This document shows, in pieces, positions 15,376 to 29,099 of a DNA stretch of 64,000 nt. Source of the stretch: Argentina anserina. Taxonomy: Eukaryota; Streptophyta; Magnoliopsida; Rosales; Rosaceae. The notes beneath the pieces were generated by a model that did not search any database, was not told where the DNA came from, and was given only the letters and a program-made list of their open reading frames with translations. Within the stretch, counting starts at the first letter, position 1. Each line of letters starts with the position of its first letter. Both the position numbers and the translations under genes were made by a program. The stretch spans positions 124,001-188,000 of the forward strand of contig NW_026089475.1 in NCBI RefSeq assembly GCF_933775445.1, given 5' to 3'.

Positions 15376-18300
15376 ACGATGTAAAGATACACAATTGGAA
15401 TAGTAAAGATACGCAAACGATGTAAAGATACTCAGTTTGAAAGAAACACACTCCCACACTTGCAAAACTCTCAAATTCAATAGAAACTCGCATCAGAAAG
15501 CCTTACAGAAAGACACTGAAACGAGAAATGAAAAGATACACAATTGGAATAGTAAAGATACGCAAACGATGTAAAGATACACAATTGGAATAGTAAAGAT
15601 ACGCAAACGATGTAAAGATACTCAGTTTGAAAGAAACACACTCCCACACTTGCAAAACTCTCAAATACAATAGAAACTCGCATCAGAAGCCTTACAGAAA
15701 GATACTCAAACGAGAAATGAAAAAGAATACACAATTGGAATAGTAAAGATACGCAAACGATGTAAAGATACTCAGTTTGAAAGAAACACACTCCCAAACT
15801 TGCAAAACTCTCAAATTCAATAGAAACTCGCATCAGAAAGCCTTACAGAAAGATACTCAAACGAGAAATGAAAAGATACACAATTGGAATAGTAAGATAC
15901 GCAAACGATGTAAAGATACACAATTGGAATAGTAAAGATACGCAAACGATGTAAAGATAGTCAGTTTGAAGAAACACACTCCCACACTTGCAAAACTCTC
16001 AAATACAATAGAAACTCGCATCAGAAGCCTTACAGAAAGATACTCAAACGGAGAAATGAAAAGATACACAATTGGAATAGTAAAGATACGCAAGCGATGT
16101 AAAGAACACAATTGGAATAGTAAAGATACGCAAACGATGTAAAGATACTCAGTTTGAAAGAAACACACTCCCACACTTGCAAAACTCTCAAATTCAATAG
16201 AAACTCGCATCAGAAGCCTTACAGAAAGATACTCAAACGAGAAATGAAAAGATACACAATTGGAGTAGTAAAGATACGCAAACGATGTAAAGTACTCAGT
16301 TTGAAAGAAACACACTCCCACACTTGCAAAACTCTCAAATTCAACAGAAACTCGCATCAGAAGCCTTACAGAAAGATACTCAAACGAGAAATGAAAAGAT
16401 ACACAATTGGAATAGTAAAGATACGCAAACGATGTAAAGATACACAATTGGAATAGTAAAGATACGCAAACGATGTAAAGATACTCAGTTTGAAAGAAAC
16501 ACACTCCCACACTTGCAAACTCTCAAATACAATAGAAACTCGCATCAGAAGCCTTACAGAAAGATACTCAAACGAGAAATGAAAAGATACACAATTGGAA
16601 TAGTAAAGATACGCAAGCGATGTAAAGATACACAATTAGAATAGTAAAAGATACGCAAACGATGTAAAGATACTCAGTTTGAAAGAAACACACTCCCACA
16701 CTTGCAAAACTCTCAAATTCAATAGAAACTCGCATCAGAAGCCTTACAGAAAGATACTCAAACGAGAAATGAAAAGATACACAATTGGAATAGTAAAGAT
16801 ACGCAAACGATGTAAAGATACTCAGTTTGAAAGAAACACACTCCCAAACTTGCAAAACTCTCAAATTCAATAGAAACTCGCATCAGAAAGCCTTACAGAA
16901 AGATACTCAAACGAGAAATGAAAAGATACACAATTGGAATAGTAAGATACGGAAACGATGTAAAGATACACAATTGGAATAGTAAAGATACGCAAACGAT
17001 GTAAAGATACTCAGTTTGAAAGAAACACACTCCCACACTTGCAAAACTCTCAAATACAATAGAAACTCGCATCAGAAGCCTTACAGAAAGATACTCAAAC
17101 GAGAAATGAAAAGATACACAATTGGAATAGTAAAGATACGCAAGCGATGTAAAGATACACAATTGGAATAGTAAAGATACGCAAACGATGTAAAGATACT
17201 CAGTTTGAAAGAAACACACTCCCACACTTGCAAAACTCTCAAATTCAATAGAAACTCGCATCAGAAGCCTTACAGAAAGATACTCAAACGAGAAATGAAA
17301 AGATACACAATTGGAGTAGTAAAGTTACGCAAACGATGTAAAGATACTCAGTTTGAAAGAAACACACTCCCACACTTGCAAAACTCTCAAATTCAACAGA
17401 AACTCGCATCAGAAGCCTTACAGAAAGATACTCAAACGAGAAATGAAAAGATACACAATTGGAATAGTAAAGATACGCAAACGATATAAAGATACACAAT
17501 TGGAATAGTAAAGATACGCAAACGATGTAAAGATACTCAGTTTGAAAGAAACACACTCCCACACTTGCAAAACTCTCAAATTCAATAGAAACTCGCATCA
17601 GAAAGCCTTACAGAAAGATACTCAAACGTGAAATGAAAAGATACACAATTGGAATAGTAAAGATACGCAAACGATGTAAAGATACTCAGTTTGAAAGAAA
17701 CACACTCCCACACTTGCAAAACTCTCAAATTCAATAGAAACTCGCATCAGAAAGCCTTACATAAAGATATTCAAACGAGAAATGAAAAGATACACAATTG
17801 GAATAGTAAAGATACGCAAACGATGTAAAGATACACAATTGGAATAGTAAAGATACGCAAACGATGTAAAGATACTCAGTTTGAAAGAAACACACTCCCA
17901 CACTTGCAAAACTCTCAAATTCAATAGAAACTCGCATCAGAAGCCTTACAGAAAGATACTCAAACGAGAAATGAAAAGATACACAATTGGAATAGTAAAG
18001 ATACGCAAACGATGTAAAGATACACAATTGGAATAGTAAAGATACGCAAACGATGTAAAGATACTCAGTTTGAAAGAAACACACTCCCACACTTGCAAAA
18101 CTCTCAAATTCAATAGAAACTCGCATCAGAAAGCCCTACAGAAAGATACTCAAACGTGAAATGAAAAGATACACAATTGGAATAGTAAAGATACGCAAAC
18201 GATGTAAAGATACTCAGTTTGAAAGAAACACACTCCCACACTTGCAAAACTCTCAAATACAATAGAAACTCGCATCAGAAGCCTTACAGAAAGATACTCA

Positions 18301-20599
18301 AACGAGAAATGAAAAGATACACAATTGGAATAGTAAAGATACGCAAACGATGTAAAGATACACAATTGGAATAGTAAAGATACGCAAACAATGTAAAGAT
18401 ACTCAGTTTGAAAGAAACACACTCCCACACTTGCAAAACTCTCAAATTCAATAGAAACTCGCATCAGAAAGCCTTACAGAAAGATACTCAAACGAGAAAT
18501 GAAAAGATACACAATTGGAATAGTAAAGATACGCAAACGATGTAAAGATACACAATTGGAATAGTAAAGATACGCAAACGATGTAAAGATACACTATTGG
18601 AATAGTAAAGATACGCAAACGATGTAAAGATACTCAGTTTGAAAGAAACACACTCCCACACTTGCAAAACTCTCAAATTCAATAGAAACTCGCATCAGAA
18701 AGCCTTACAGAAAGATACTCAAACGTGAAATGAAAAGATACACAATTGGAATAGTAAATATACGCAAACGATGTAAAGATACTCAGTTTGAAAGAAACAC
18801 ACTCCCACACTTGCAAAACTCTCAAATACAATAGAAACTCGCATCAGAAACCTTACAGAAAGATACTTAAACGAGAAATGAAAAGATACACACTTGGAAT
18901 AGTAAAGATACGCAAACGATGTAAAGATACACAATTGGAATAGTAAAGATACGCAAACGATGTAAAGATACTCAGTTTGAAAGAAACACACTCCCACACT
19001 TGCAAAACTCTCAAATTCAATAGAAACTCGCATCAGAAGCCTTACAGAAAGATACTCAAACGAGAAATGAAAAGATACACAATTGGAATAGTAAAGATAC
19101 GCAAACGATGTAAAGATACTCAGTTTGAAAGAAACACACTCCCACACTTGCAAAACTCTCAAATTCAATAGAAACTCGCATCAGAAAGCCTTACAGAAAG
19201 ATACTCAAACAAGAAATGAAAAGATACACAATTGGAATAGTAAAGATACGCAAACGATGTAAAGATGCACAATTGGAATAGTAAAGATACGCAAACGATG
19301 TAAAGATACTCAGTTTGAAAGAAACACACTCCCACACTTGCAAAACTCTCAAATACAATAGAAACTCGCATCAGAAGCCTTACAGAAAGATACTCAAACG
19401 AGAAATGAAAAGATACACAATTGGAATAGTAAAGATACGCAAGCGATGTAAAGATACACAATTGGAATAGTAAAGATACGCAAACGATGTAAATATACTC
19501 AGTTTGAAAGAAGCACACTCCCACACTTGCAAAACTCTCAAATTCAATAGAAACTCGCATCAGAAGCCTTACAGAAAGATACTCAAACGAGAAATGAAAA
19601 GATACACAATTGGAATAGTAAAGATACGCAAACGATGTAAAGATACTCAGTTTGAAAGAAACACACTCCCACACTTGCAAAACTCTCAAATACAATAGAA
19701 ACTCGCATCAGAAGCCTTACAGAAAGATACTTAAACGAGAAATGAAAAGATACACAATTGGAATAGTAAAGATACGCAAACGATGTAAAGATACACAATT
19801 GGAATAGTAAAGATACGCAAACGATGTAAAGATACTCAGTTTGAAAGAAACACACTCCCACACTTGCAAAACTCTCAAATTCAATAGAAACTCGCATCAG
19901 AAGCCTTACAGAAAGATACTCAAACAAGAAATGAAAAGATACACAATTGGAATAGTAAAGATACGCAAACGATGTAAAGATACTCAGTTTGAAAGAAACA
20001 CACTCCCACACTTGCAAAACTCTCAAATTCAATAGAAACTCGCATCAGAAAGCCTTACAGAAAGACACTGAAACGAGAAATGAAAAGATACACAATTGGA
20101 ATAGTAAAGATACGCAAACGATGTAAAGATACACAATTGGAATAGTAAAGATACGCAAACGATGTAAAGATACTCAGTTTGAAAGAAACACACTCCCACA
20201 CTTGCAAAACTCTCAAATACAATAGAAACTCGCATCAGAAGCCTTACATAAAGATACTCAAACGAGAAATAAAAAGATACACAATTGGAATAGTAAAGAT
20301 ACGCAAACGATGTAAAGATACACAATTGGAATAGTAAAGATACGCAAACGATGTAAAGATACACAATTGGAATAGTGAAGATACGCAAACGATGTAAAGA
20401 TACTCAGTTTGAAAGAAACACACTCCCACACTTGCAAAACTCTCAAATACAATAGAAACTCGCATCAGAAGCCTTACAGAAAGATACTCAAACGAGAAAT
20501 GAAAAGATACAAAATTGGAATAGTAAAGATACGCAAACGATGTAAAGATACACAATTGGAATAGTAAAGATACGCAAACGATGTAAAGATACACAATTG

Positions 20600-23500
20600 G
20601 AATAGTAAAGATACGCAAACGATGTAAAGATACTCAGTTTGAAAGAAACACACTCCCACACTTGCAAAACTCTCAAATTCAATAGAAACTCGCATCAGAA
20701 GCCTTACAGAAAGATACTCAAACGAGAAATGAAAAGATACACAATTGGAATAGTAAAGATACGCAAACGATGTAAAGATACTCAGTTTGAAAGAAACACA
20801 CTCCCACACTTGCAAAACTCTCAAATTCAATAGAAACTCGCATCAGAAAGCCTTACAGAAAGATACTCAAACGAGAAATGAAAAGATACACAATTGGAAT
20901 AGTAAGATACGCAAACGATGTAAAGATACACAATTGGAATAGTAAAGATACGCAAACGATGTAAAGATACTCAGTTTGAAAGAAACACACTCCCACACTT
21001 GCAAAACTCTCAAATTCAATAGAAACTCGCATCAGAAAGCCTTACAGAAAGATACTCAAACGTGAAATGAAAAGATACACAATTGGAATAGTAAAGATAC
21101 GCAAACGATGTAAAGATACTCAGTTTGAAAGAAACACACTCCCACACTTGCAAAACTCTCAAATTCAATAGAAACTCGCATCAGAAAGCCTTACATAAAG
21201 ATACTCAAACGTGAAATGAAAAGATACACAATTGGAATAGTAAAGATACGCAAACGATGTAAAGATACTCAGTTTGAAAGAAACACACTCCCACACTTGC
21301 AAAACTCTCAAATTCAATAGAAACTCGCATCAGAAAGCCTTACATAAAGATACTCAAACGAGAAATGAAAAGATACACAATTGGAATAGTAAAGATACGC
21401 AAACGATGTAAAGATACTCAGTTTGAAAGAAACACACTCCCACACTTGCAAAACTCTCAAATTCAATAGAAACTCGCATCAGAAAGCCTTAGAGAAAGAT
21501 ACTCAAACGATGTAAAGATACAAAATTGGAATAGTAAAGATACGCAAACGATGTAAAGATATTCAGTTTGAAAGAAACACACTCCCACACTTGCAAAACT
21601 CTCAAATACAATAGAAACTCGCATCAGAAGCCTTACAGAAAGATACTCAAACGAGAAATGAAAAGATACACAATTGGAATAGTAAAGATACGCAAGCGAT
21701 GTAAAGATACACAATTGGAATAGTAAAGATACGCAAACGATGTAAAGATACTCAGTTTGAAAGAAACACACTCCCACACTTGCAAAACTCTCAAATTCAA
21801 TAGAAACTCGCATCAGAAGCCTTACAGAAAGATACTCAAACGAGAAATGAAAAGATACACAATTGGAATAGTAAAGATACGCAAACGATGTAAAGATACT
21901 CAGTTTGAAAGAAACACACTCCCAAACTTGCAAAACTCTCAAATTCAATAGAAACTCGCATCAGAAAGCCTTACAGAAAGATACTCAAACGAGAAATGAA
22001 AAGATACACAATTGGAATAGTAAGATACGCAAACGATGTAAAGATACACAATTGGAATAGTAAAGATACGCAAACGATGTAAAGATACTCAGTTTGAAAG
22101 AAACACACTCCCACACTTGCAAAACTCTCAAATACAATAGAAACTCGCATCAGAAGCCTTACAGAAAGATACTCAAACGAGAAATGAAAAGATACAAAAT
22201 TGGAATAGTAAAGATACGCAAGCGATGTAAAGATACACAATTGGAATAGTAAAGATACGCAAACGATGTAAAGATACTCAGTTTGAAAGAAACACACTCC
22301 CACACTTGCAAAACTCTCAAATTCAATAGAAACTCGCATCAGAAGCCTTACATTAAGATACTCAAACAAGAAATGAAAAGATACACAATTGGAATAGTAA
22401 AGATACGCAAACGATGTAAAGATACACAATTGGAATAGTAAAGATACGCAAACGATGTAAAGATACTCAGTTTGAAAGAAACACACTCCCACACTTGCAA
22501 AACTCTCAAATTCAATAGAAACTCGCATCAGAAAGCCTTACAGAAAGACACTGAAACGAGAAATGAAAAGATACACAATTGGAATAGTAAAGATACGCAA
22601 ACGATGTAAAGATACACAATTGGAATAATAAAGATACGCAAACGATGTAAAGATACTCAGTTTGAAAGAAACTCACTCCCACACTTGCAAAACTCTCAAA
22701 TACAATAGAAACTCGCATCAGAAGCCTTACAGAAAGATACTCAAACGAGAAATGAAAAGATACACAATTGGAATAGTAAAGATACGCAAACGATGTAAAG
22801 ATACACAATTGGAATAGTAAAGATACGCAAACGATGTAAAGATACACAATTGGAATAGTGAAGATACGCAAACGATGTAAAGATACTCAGTTTGAAAGAA
22901 ACACACTCCCACACTTGCAAAACTCTCAAATACAATAGAAACTCGCATCAGAAGCCTTACAGAAAGATACTCAAACGAGAAATGAAAAGATACAAAATTG
23001 GAATAGTAAAGATACGCAAACGATGTAAAGATACACAATTGGAATAGTAAAGATACGCAAACGATGTAAAGATACACAATTGGAATAGTAAAGATACGCA
23101 AACGATGTAAAGATACTCAGTTTGAAAGAAACACACTCCCACACTTGCAAAACTCTCAAATTCAATAGAAACTCGCATCAGAAGCCTTACAGAAAGATAC
23201 TCAAACGAGAAATGAAAAGATACACAATTGGAATAGTAAAGATACGCAAACGATGTAAAGATACTCAGTTTGAAAGAAACACACTCCCACACTTGCAAAA
23301 CTCTCAAATTCAATAGAAACTCGCATCAGAAAGCCTTACAGAAAGATACTCAAACGAGAAATGAAAAGATACACAATTGGAATAGTAAGATACGCAAACG
23401 ATGTAAAGATACACAATTGGAATAGTAAAGATACGCAAACGATGTAAAGATACACAATTGGAATAGTAAAGATACGCAAACGATGTAAAGATACTCAGTT

Positions 23501-26500
23501 TGAAAGAAACACACTCCCACACTTGCAAAACTCTCAAATTCAATAGAAACTCGCATCAGAAGCCTTACAGAAAGATACTCAAACGAGAAATGAAAAGATA
23601 CACAATTGGAATAGTAAAGATACGCAAACGATGTAAAGATACTCAGTTTGAAAGAAACACACTCCCACACTTGCAAAACTCTCAAATTCAATAGAAACTC
23701 GCATCAGAAAGCCTTACAGAAAGATACTCAAACGAGAAATGAAAAGATACACAATTGGAATAGTAAGATACGCAAACGATGTAAAGATACACAATTGGAA
23801 TAGTAAAGATACGCAAACGATGTAAAGATACTCAGTTTGAAAGAAACACACTCCCACACTTGCAAAACTCTCAAATTCAATAGAAACTCGCATCAGAAAG
23901 CCTTACAGAAAGATACTCAAACGTGAAATGAAAAGATACACTATTGGAATAGTAAAGATACGCAAACGATGTAAAGATACTGAGTTTGAAAGAAACACAC
24001 TCCCACACTTGCAAAACTCTCAAATTCAATAGAAACTCGCATCAGAAAGCCTTACATAAAGATACTCAAACGTGAAATGAAAAGATACACAATTGGAATA
24101 GTAAAGATACGCAAACGATGTAAAGATACTCAGTTTGAAAGAAACACACTCCCACACTTGCAAAACTCTCAAATTCAATAGAAACTCGCATCAGAAAGCC
24201 TTACATAAAGATACTCAAACGAGAAATGAAAAGATACACAATTGGAATAGTAAAGATACGCAAACGATGTAAAGATACTCAGTTTGAAAGAAACACACTC
24301 CCACACTTGCAAAACTCTCAAATTCAATAGAAACTCGCATCAGAAAGCCTTAGAGAAAGATACTCAAACGATGTAAAGATACAAAATTGGAATAGTAAAG
24401 ATACGCAAACGATGTAAAGATATTCAGTTTGAAAGAAACACACTCCCACACTTGCAAAACTCTCAAATACAATAGAAACTCGCATCAGAAGCCTTACAGA
24501 AAGATACTCAAACGAGAAATGAAAAGATACACAATTGGAATAGTAAAGATACGCAAGCGATGTAAAGATACACAATTGGAATAGTAAAGATACGCAAACG
24601 ATGTAAAGATACTCAGTTTGAAAGAAACACACTCCCACACTTGCAAAACTCTCAAATTCAATAGAAACTCGCATCAGAAGCCTTACAGAAAGATACTCAA
24701 ACGAGAAATGAAAAGATACACAATTGGAATAGTAAAGATACGCAAACGATGTAAAGATACTCAGTTTGAAAGAAACACACTCCCAAACTTGCAAAACTCT
24801 CAAATTCAATAGAAACTCGCATCAGAAAGCCTTACAGAAAGATACTCAAACGAGAAATGAAAAGATACACAATTGGAATAGTAAGATACGCAAACGATGT
24901 AAAGATACACAATTGGAATAGTAAAGATACGCAAACGATGTAAAGATACTCAGTTTGAAAGAAACACACTCCCACACTTGCAAAACTCTCAAATACAATA
25001 GAAACTCGCATCAGAAGCCTTACAGAAAGATACTCAAACGAGAAATGAAAAGATACAAAATTGGAATAGTAAAGATACGCAAGCGATGTAAAGATACACA
25101 ATTGGAATAGTAAAGATACGCAAACGATGTAAAGATACTCAGTTTGAAAGAAACACACTCCCACACTTGCAAAACTCTCAAATTCAATAGAAACTCGCAT
25201 CAGAAGCCTTACATTAAGATACTCAAACAAGAAATGAAAAGATACACAATTGGAATAGTAAAGATACGCAAACGATGTAAAGATACACAATTGGAATAGT
25301 AAAGATACGCAAACGATGTAAAGATACTCAGTTTGAAAGAAACACACTCCCACACTTGCAAAACTCTCAAATTCAATAGAAACTCGCATCAGAAAGCCTT
25401 ACAGAAAGACACTGAAACGAGAAATGAAAAGATACACAATTGGAATAGTAAAGATACGCAAACGATGTAAAGATACACAATTGGAATAATAAAGATACGC
25501 AAACGATGTAAAGATACTCAGTTTGAAAGAAACTCACTCCCACACTTGCAAAACTCTCAAATACAATAGAAACTCGCATCAGAAGCCTTACAGAAAGATA
25601 CTCAAACGAGAAATGAAAAGATACACAATTGGAATAGTAAAGATACGCAAACGATGTAAAGATACACAATTGGAATAGTAAAGATACGCAAACGATGTAA
25701 AGATACACAATTGGAATAGTGAAGATACGCAAACGATGTAAAGATACTCAGTTTGAAAGAAACACACTCCCACACTTGCAAAACTCTCAAATACAATAGA
25801 AACTCGCATCAGAAGCCTTACAGAAAGATACTCAAACGAGAAATGAAAAGATACAAAATTGGAATAGTAAAGATACGCAAACGATGTAAAGATACACAAT
25901 TGGAATAGTAAAGATACGCAAACGATGTAAAGATACACAATGGGAATAGTAAAGATACGTAAACGATGTAAAGATACTCAGTTTGAAAGAAACACACTCC
26001 CACACTTGCAAAACTCTCAAATTCAATAGAAACTCGCATCAGAAGCCTTACAGAAAGATACTCAAACGAGAAATGAAAAGATACACAATTGGAATAGTAA
26101 AGATACGCAAACGATGTAAAGATACTCAGTTTGAAAGAAACACACTCCCACACTTGCAAAACTCTCAAATTCAATAGAAACTCGCATCAGAAAGCCTTAC
26201 AGAAAGATACTCAAACGAGAAATGAAAAGATACACAATTGGAATAGTAAGATACGCAAACGATGTAAAGATACACAATTGGAATAGTAAAGATACGCAAA
26301 CGATGTAAAGATACACAATTGGAATAGTAAAGATACGCAAACGATGTAAAGATACTCAGTTTGAAAGAAACACACTCCCACACTTGCAAAACTCTCAAAT
26401 TCAATAGAAACTCGCATCAGAAGCCTTACAGAAAGATACTCAAACGAGAAATGAAAAGATACACAATTGGAATAGTAAAGATACGCAAACGATGTAAAGA

Positions 26501-26550
26501 TACTCAGTTTGAAAGAAACACACTCCCACACTTGCAAAACTCTCAAATTC
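20600..26550 (+). repeat. Tandem 2861-bp higher-order repeat, two copies
   Basis: A 2861-bp offset holds for many markers: the 145-bp recombinant unit (21498/24359), GATATTCAG (21558/24419), TTACATTAAGATAC, GACACTGAAACGAG, AACTCACTCCC and GGAATAATAAAG. Copy 1 is about 20.6-23.46 kb and copy 2 about 23.46-26.3 kb. Private changes exist, such as CACTATTGG and TACTGAGTTTG near 23950-23985, so copies have begun to diverge. A third, partial copy with an extra recombinant unit follows at about 26.4-28 kb, at an offset of 3006 bp. Confidence 0.85.
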
Positions 26551-27364
26551 AATAGAAACTCGCATCAGAAAGCCTTACAGAAAGATACTCAAACGAGAAA
26601 TGAAAAGATACACAATTGGAATAGTAAGATACGCAAACGATGTAAAGATACACAATTGGAATAGTAAAGATACGCAAACGATGTAAAGATACTCAGTTTG
26701 AAAGAAACACACTCCCACACTTGCAAAACTCTCAAATTCAATAGAAACTCGCATCAGAAAGCCTTACAGAAAGATACTCAAACGTGAAATGAAAAGATAC
26801 ACAATTGGAATAGTAAAGATACGCAAACGATGTAAAGATACTCAGTTTGAAAGAAACACACTCCCACACTTGCAAAACTCTCAAATTCAATAGAAACTCG
26901 CATCAGAAAGCCTTACATAAAGATACTCAAACGAGAAATGAAAAGATACACAATTGGAATAGTAAAGATACGCAAACGATGTAAAGATACTCAGTTTGAA
27001 AGAAACACACTCCCACACTTGCAAAACTCTCAAATTCAATAGAAACTCGCATCAGAAAGCCTTACAGAAAGTTACTCAAACGATGTAAAGATACAAAATT
27101 GGAATAGTAAAGATACGCAAACGATGTAAAGATACTCAGTTTGAAAGAAACACACTCCCACACTTGCAAAACTCTCAAATTCAATAGAAACTCGCATCAG
27201 AAAGCCTTACAGAAAGATACTCAAACGTGAAATGAAAAGATACACAATTGGAATAGTAAAGATACGCAAACGATGTAAAGATACTCAGTTTGAAAGAAAC
27301 ACACTCCCACACTTGCAAAACTCTCAAATTCAATAGAAACTCGCATCAGAAAGCCTTACAGAAA

Positions 27365-27383
27365 GATACTCAAACGATGTAAA
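27365..27383 (+). repeat. Recombinant segment inside satellite unit (145-bp unit type)
   Basis: Here GATACTCAAACGA, normally the start of the 23-bp segment, runs directly into TGTAAA, the end of the 19-bp segment. The unit is shortened to 145 bp. The same junction is at 21498, 24359, 27071 (with GTTAC), 29887, 30706, 33713 and 34532. The two parent segments share CAAACGA, so a misaligned exchange at that 7-bp match explains it. It is a useful marker for higher-order copies. Confidence 0.85.
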
Positions 27384-29099
27384 GATACACAATTGGAATA
27401 GTAAAGATACGCAAACGATGTAAAGATACTCAGTTTGAAAGAAACACACTACCACACTTGCAAAACTCTCAAATACAATAGAAACTCGCATCAGAAGCCT
27501 TACAGAAAGATACTCAAACGAGAAATGAAAAGATACACAATTGGAATAGTAAAGATACGCAAGCGATGTAAAGATACACAATTGGAATAGTAAAGATACG
27601 CAAACGATGTAAAGATACTCAGTTTGAAAGAAACACACTCCCACACTTGCAAAACTCTCAAATTCAATAGAAACTCGCATCAGAAGCCTTACAGAAAGAT
27701 ACTCAAACGAGAAATGAAAAGATACACAATTGGAATAGTAAAGATACGCAAACGATGTAAAGATACTCAGTTTGAAAGAAACACACTCCCAAACTTGCAA
27801 AACTCTCAAATTCAATAGAAACTCGCATCAGAAAGCCTTACAGAAAGATACTCAAACGAGAAATGAAAAGATACACAATTGGAATAGTAAGATACGCAAA
27901 CGATGTAAATATACACAATTGGAATAGTAAAGATACGCAAACGATGTAAAGATACTCAGTTTGAAAGAAACAGACTCCCACACTTGCAAAACTCTCAAAT
28001 ACAATAGAAACTCGCATCAGAAGCCTTACAGAAAGATACTCAAACGAGAAATGAAAAGATACACAATTGGAATAGTAAAGATACGCAAGCGATGTAAAGA
28101 TACACAATTGGAATAGTAAAGATACGCAAACGATGTAAAGATACTCAGTTTGAAAGAAACACACTCCCACACTTGCAAAACTCTCAAATTCAATAGAAAC
28201 TCGCATCAGAAGCCTTACAGAAAGATACTCAAACGAGAAATGAAAAGATACACAATTGGAATAGTAAAGATACGCAAACGATGTAAAGATACACAATTGG
28301 AATAGTAAAGATACGCAAACGATGTAAAGATACTCAGTTTGAAAGAAACACACTCCCACACTTGCAAAACTCTCAAATACAATAGAAACTCGCATCAGAA
28401 GCCTTACAGAAAGATACTCAAACGAGAAATGAAAAGATACACAATTGGAATAGTAAAGATACGCAAACGATGTAAAGATACACAATTGGAATAGTAAAGA
28501 TACGCAAACGATGTAAAGATACTCAGTTTGAAAGAAACACACTCCCACACTTGCAAAACTCTCAAATTCAATAGAAACTCGCATCAGAAAGCCTTACAGA
28601 AAGATACTCAAACGTGAAATGAAAAGATATACAATTGGAATAGTAAAGATACGCAAACGATGTAAAGATACTCAGTTTGAAAGAAACACACTCCCACACT
28701 TGCAAAACTCTCAAATTCAATAGAAACTCGCATCAGAAAGCCTTACATAAAGATATTCAAACGAGAAATGAAAAGATACACAATTGGAATAGTAAAGATA
28801 CGCAAACGATGTAAAGATACACAATTGGAATAGTAAAGATACGCAAACGATGTAAAGATACTCAGTTTGAAAGAAACACACTCCCACACTTGCAAAACTC
28901 TCAAATTCAATAGAAACTCGCATCAAAAGCCATACAGAAAGATACTTAAACGAGAAATGAAAAGATACACAATTGGAATAGTAAAGATACGCAAACGATG
29001 TAAAGATACACAATTGGAATAGTAAAGATACGCAAACGATGTAAAGATACTCAGTTTGAAAGAAACACACTCCCACACTTGCAAAACTCTCAAATTCAA

